This document shows, piece after piece, positions 4,983 to 5,981 of a stretch of DNA of 5,981 nucleotides. Positions within the stretch are counted from its first letter, which is position 1. Each line of letters begins with the position of its first letter. The stretch is from Bacteroidetes bacterium QS_8_64_10 (lineage in GTDB: Bacteria > Bacteroidota > Rhodothermia > Rhodothermales > Salinibacteraceae), in NCBI GenBank assembly GCA_003022505.1, contig PXTQ01000084.1:1-5981 (forward strand), in the 5' to 3' direction. The position numbers and the translations under genes were made by a program. The notes beneath the pieces are model-generated. The model did no database searches, was not told where the DNA came from, and saw only the letters and a list, made by a program, of their open reading frames with translations.

Positions 4983-5981
4983 TCACGTCTCGCCGTTAAT
5001 GTGAAACCAGCGATAGCCGAACGGGTTGAGGTCCACCTCCAGTGTGGTGTCGTCGCTGATTTCGTGATAGTGGCGCTCGCTCAGGAGGTCGGCCACGCGG
5101 CCCTTCGGCTCATCCGACAGGTCGAGCCGCACGGTACACTCCTCCTCGTCGAGGTTGTGCACGGCGATGAGGGAGCTGCTGCGATGGCGGCAGGCGTGCG
5201 CGAGGACGGCTTCGTGCCCGGTGTCCAGGATGGCCCACTCGCCCCAACCGACGGCGTGATGCTCTTTGCGCAGCCGGATCATACGCTCCATCCAGTTGAG
5301 GCGCGACTCGGGGTCATTACGCTGATCGCTGACGTTGACCCGTTCGTAGCCGTGCGGCCCCTCGCGCAGAACGGGCCGCGCCAACTCGTCGGGGTCAGCC
5401 TTCGAGAAACCGCCGTTTTCGTCGTCGGACCACTGCATGACGGTGCGCACGCTGCGGCGCTCCTCCAGCGACAGGTCCTCGCCCATCCCGATCTCCTGCC
5501 CGTAGCGCAGGACGGGCGTGCCGGGGAGCGTCAGGAGCAGGCTGTACGCCATGCGGATGCGGCGCTCGTCGCCGTCCAGCATGGGCGGCAGGCGCCGCCG
5601 GATGCCGCGCTCATACAAGCGCATATCCTTGTCGGGGGCGAAGGCGTCGAAGACCTCCTGCTGCTGATCCTTGTCGAGCTGGCCCAGGTTGAGTTCGTCG
5701 TGGTTGCGCAGGAAATGCGCCCATTGCCCGTCCTCCGGCGGATCCGGCGGCAGGCGCAGGCCCACTTTCAGCGGCTCGGCCTTGCGGCGAGCGAAGGCCA
5801 GGTAGAGATGCTGGTTCAGGATGAAGTTGAACAGCATGTGCATCCGTTTGCCGTCGCCGAAGTACTCGCTGACGTCAAAGAAAGGCTCGTCCCCGACCGC
5901 CTCGAACGCGAGCGAGAGGAGTTCTCCGGGCGAACGTTCGTACTCGACGAGGGTTCCGTCGAGGTCGAACAGCACGGCGTC
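4983..5981 (-). CDS. HAD N-terminus fused to C-terminal half of a GH13 trehalose synthase/alpha-amylase-like protein; 5' end outside window
   Basis: Counting from the right edge, residues 1-37 are the start of a haloacid-dehalogenase hydrolase: VLFDLDGT (3-10) carries motif I with its nucleophile Asp and the second Asp, then EYERSPGELL and AFEAVG. From about residue 39 the sequence is GH13: EYFGDGKRMHMLFNFILNQH, FLRNHDEL (90-97, with the conserved NHD of region IV), GIRRRLPPMLDGDERRI, LPGTPVLRYGQEIGMG (152-167), VRTVMQWSDDENGGF, and a C-terminal beta-sandwich ending NPFGYRWFHINGET. In intact GH13 proteins the catalytic Asp nucleophile and Glu acid/base lie before EYFGDG, so this product lacks both and should not be a working glucosidase or transglucosidase. 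The HAD part is likewise missing motifs II-IV. The true start is probably a few codons beyond the edge. It could be a deletion fusion or an assembly join. Confidence 0.82.
   Translation of the reverse strand, partial: DAVLFDLDGTLVEYERSPGELLSLAFEAVGDEPFFDVSEYFGDGKRMHMLFNFILNQHLYLAFARRKAEPLKVGLRLPPDPPEDGQWAHFLRNHDELNLGQLDKDQQQEVFDAFAPDKDMRLYERGIRRRLPPMLDGDERRIRMAYSLLLTLPGTPVLRYGQEIGMGEDLSLEERRSVRTVMQWSDDENGGFSKADPDELARPVLREGPHGYERVNVSDQRNDPESRLNWMERMIRLRKEHHAVGWGEWAILDTGHEAVLAHACRHRSSSLIAVHNLDEEECTVRLDLSDEPKGRVADLLSERHYHEISDDTTLEVDLNPFGYRWFHINGET

Noticed and set aside
4813..5004. 63-codon plus-strand frame between the GH13 and glycosyltransferase genes
   Set aside because: It has no ribosome-binding site, no recognisable motif, and overlaps the GH13 end.
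1..5981. tRNA, rRNA or CRISPR array
   Set aside because: No cloverleaf, rRNA-like stretch, or regularly spaced repeats with unique spacers were seen; the only tandem repeat is the 8-base unit at 3943-3966.

Overview
The window is GC-rich with AT-richer gaps between genes. It carries ordinary bacterial genes: a sodium/amino-acid symporter, a beta-propeller lipoprotein, a MazF-type toxin, accA, a family 2 glycosyltransferase and a GH13 alpha-amylase-family tail. Acidic proteins, an AccA-type carboxyltransferase, lipoprotein sorting, and the particular lipoprotein (Planctomycete-cytochrome-like domain plus YncE-like propeller) suggest a member of the Rhodothermota/Bacteroidota, near Salinibacter and relatives. 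That placement is inferred from remembered homologs, not from a search.

Layout. Bases 1-398 (minus) hold the N-terminal third of an AGCS symporter that runs off the left edge. A 232-base divergent gap (399-630) has a plausible promoter for the symporter. Bases 631-2039 (plus) are one lipoprotein gene split by a frame change near 1160-1180. Convergent to it, 21 bases away, is a MazF/PemK toxin gene (2061-2389, minus) broken by a one-base shift in an A run. Upstream of that on the same strand lie accA (2468-3505), intact, and a glycosyltransferase (3628-4743) that is open throughout but carries about 60 extra, low-complexity, highly charged residues inside its catalytic domain. After a 239-base gap comes the end of a GH13 protein (4983-5981, minus, running off the right edge). 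Its visible N-terminus is not GH13 but the start of a HAD-family hydrolase.

The genes do not form one pathway. accA serves fatty-acid synthesis, the glycosyltransferase probably polysaccharide or cell-surface sugar transfer, and the GH13 tail trehalose/maltose or alpha-glucan metabolism. The four minus-strand genes from 5981 to 2061 are co-oriented, but their spacing (239, 122 and 78 bases) does not require a single operon.

The main message is the density of lesions: two frameshifted genes, one in-frame insertion bounded by short inverted repeats, and one chimeric gene lacking its catalytic half, all within 6 kb. Either this locus is actively eroding and recombining or part of it reflects assembly or indel error. 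I did not find a convincing new defence or mobile system; the glycosyltransferase insertion and the HAD-GH13 junction are the most original signals.
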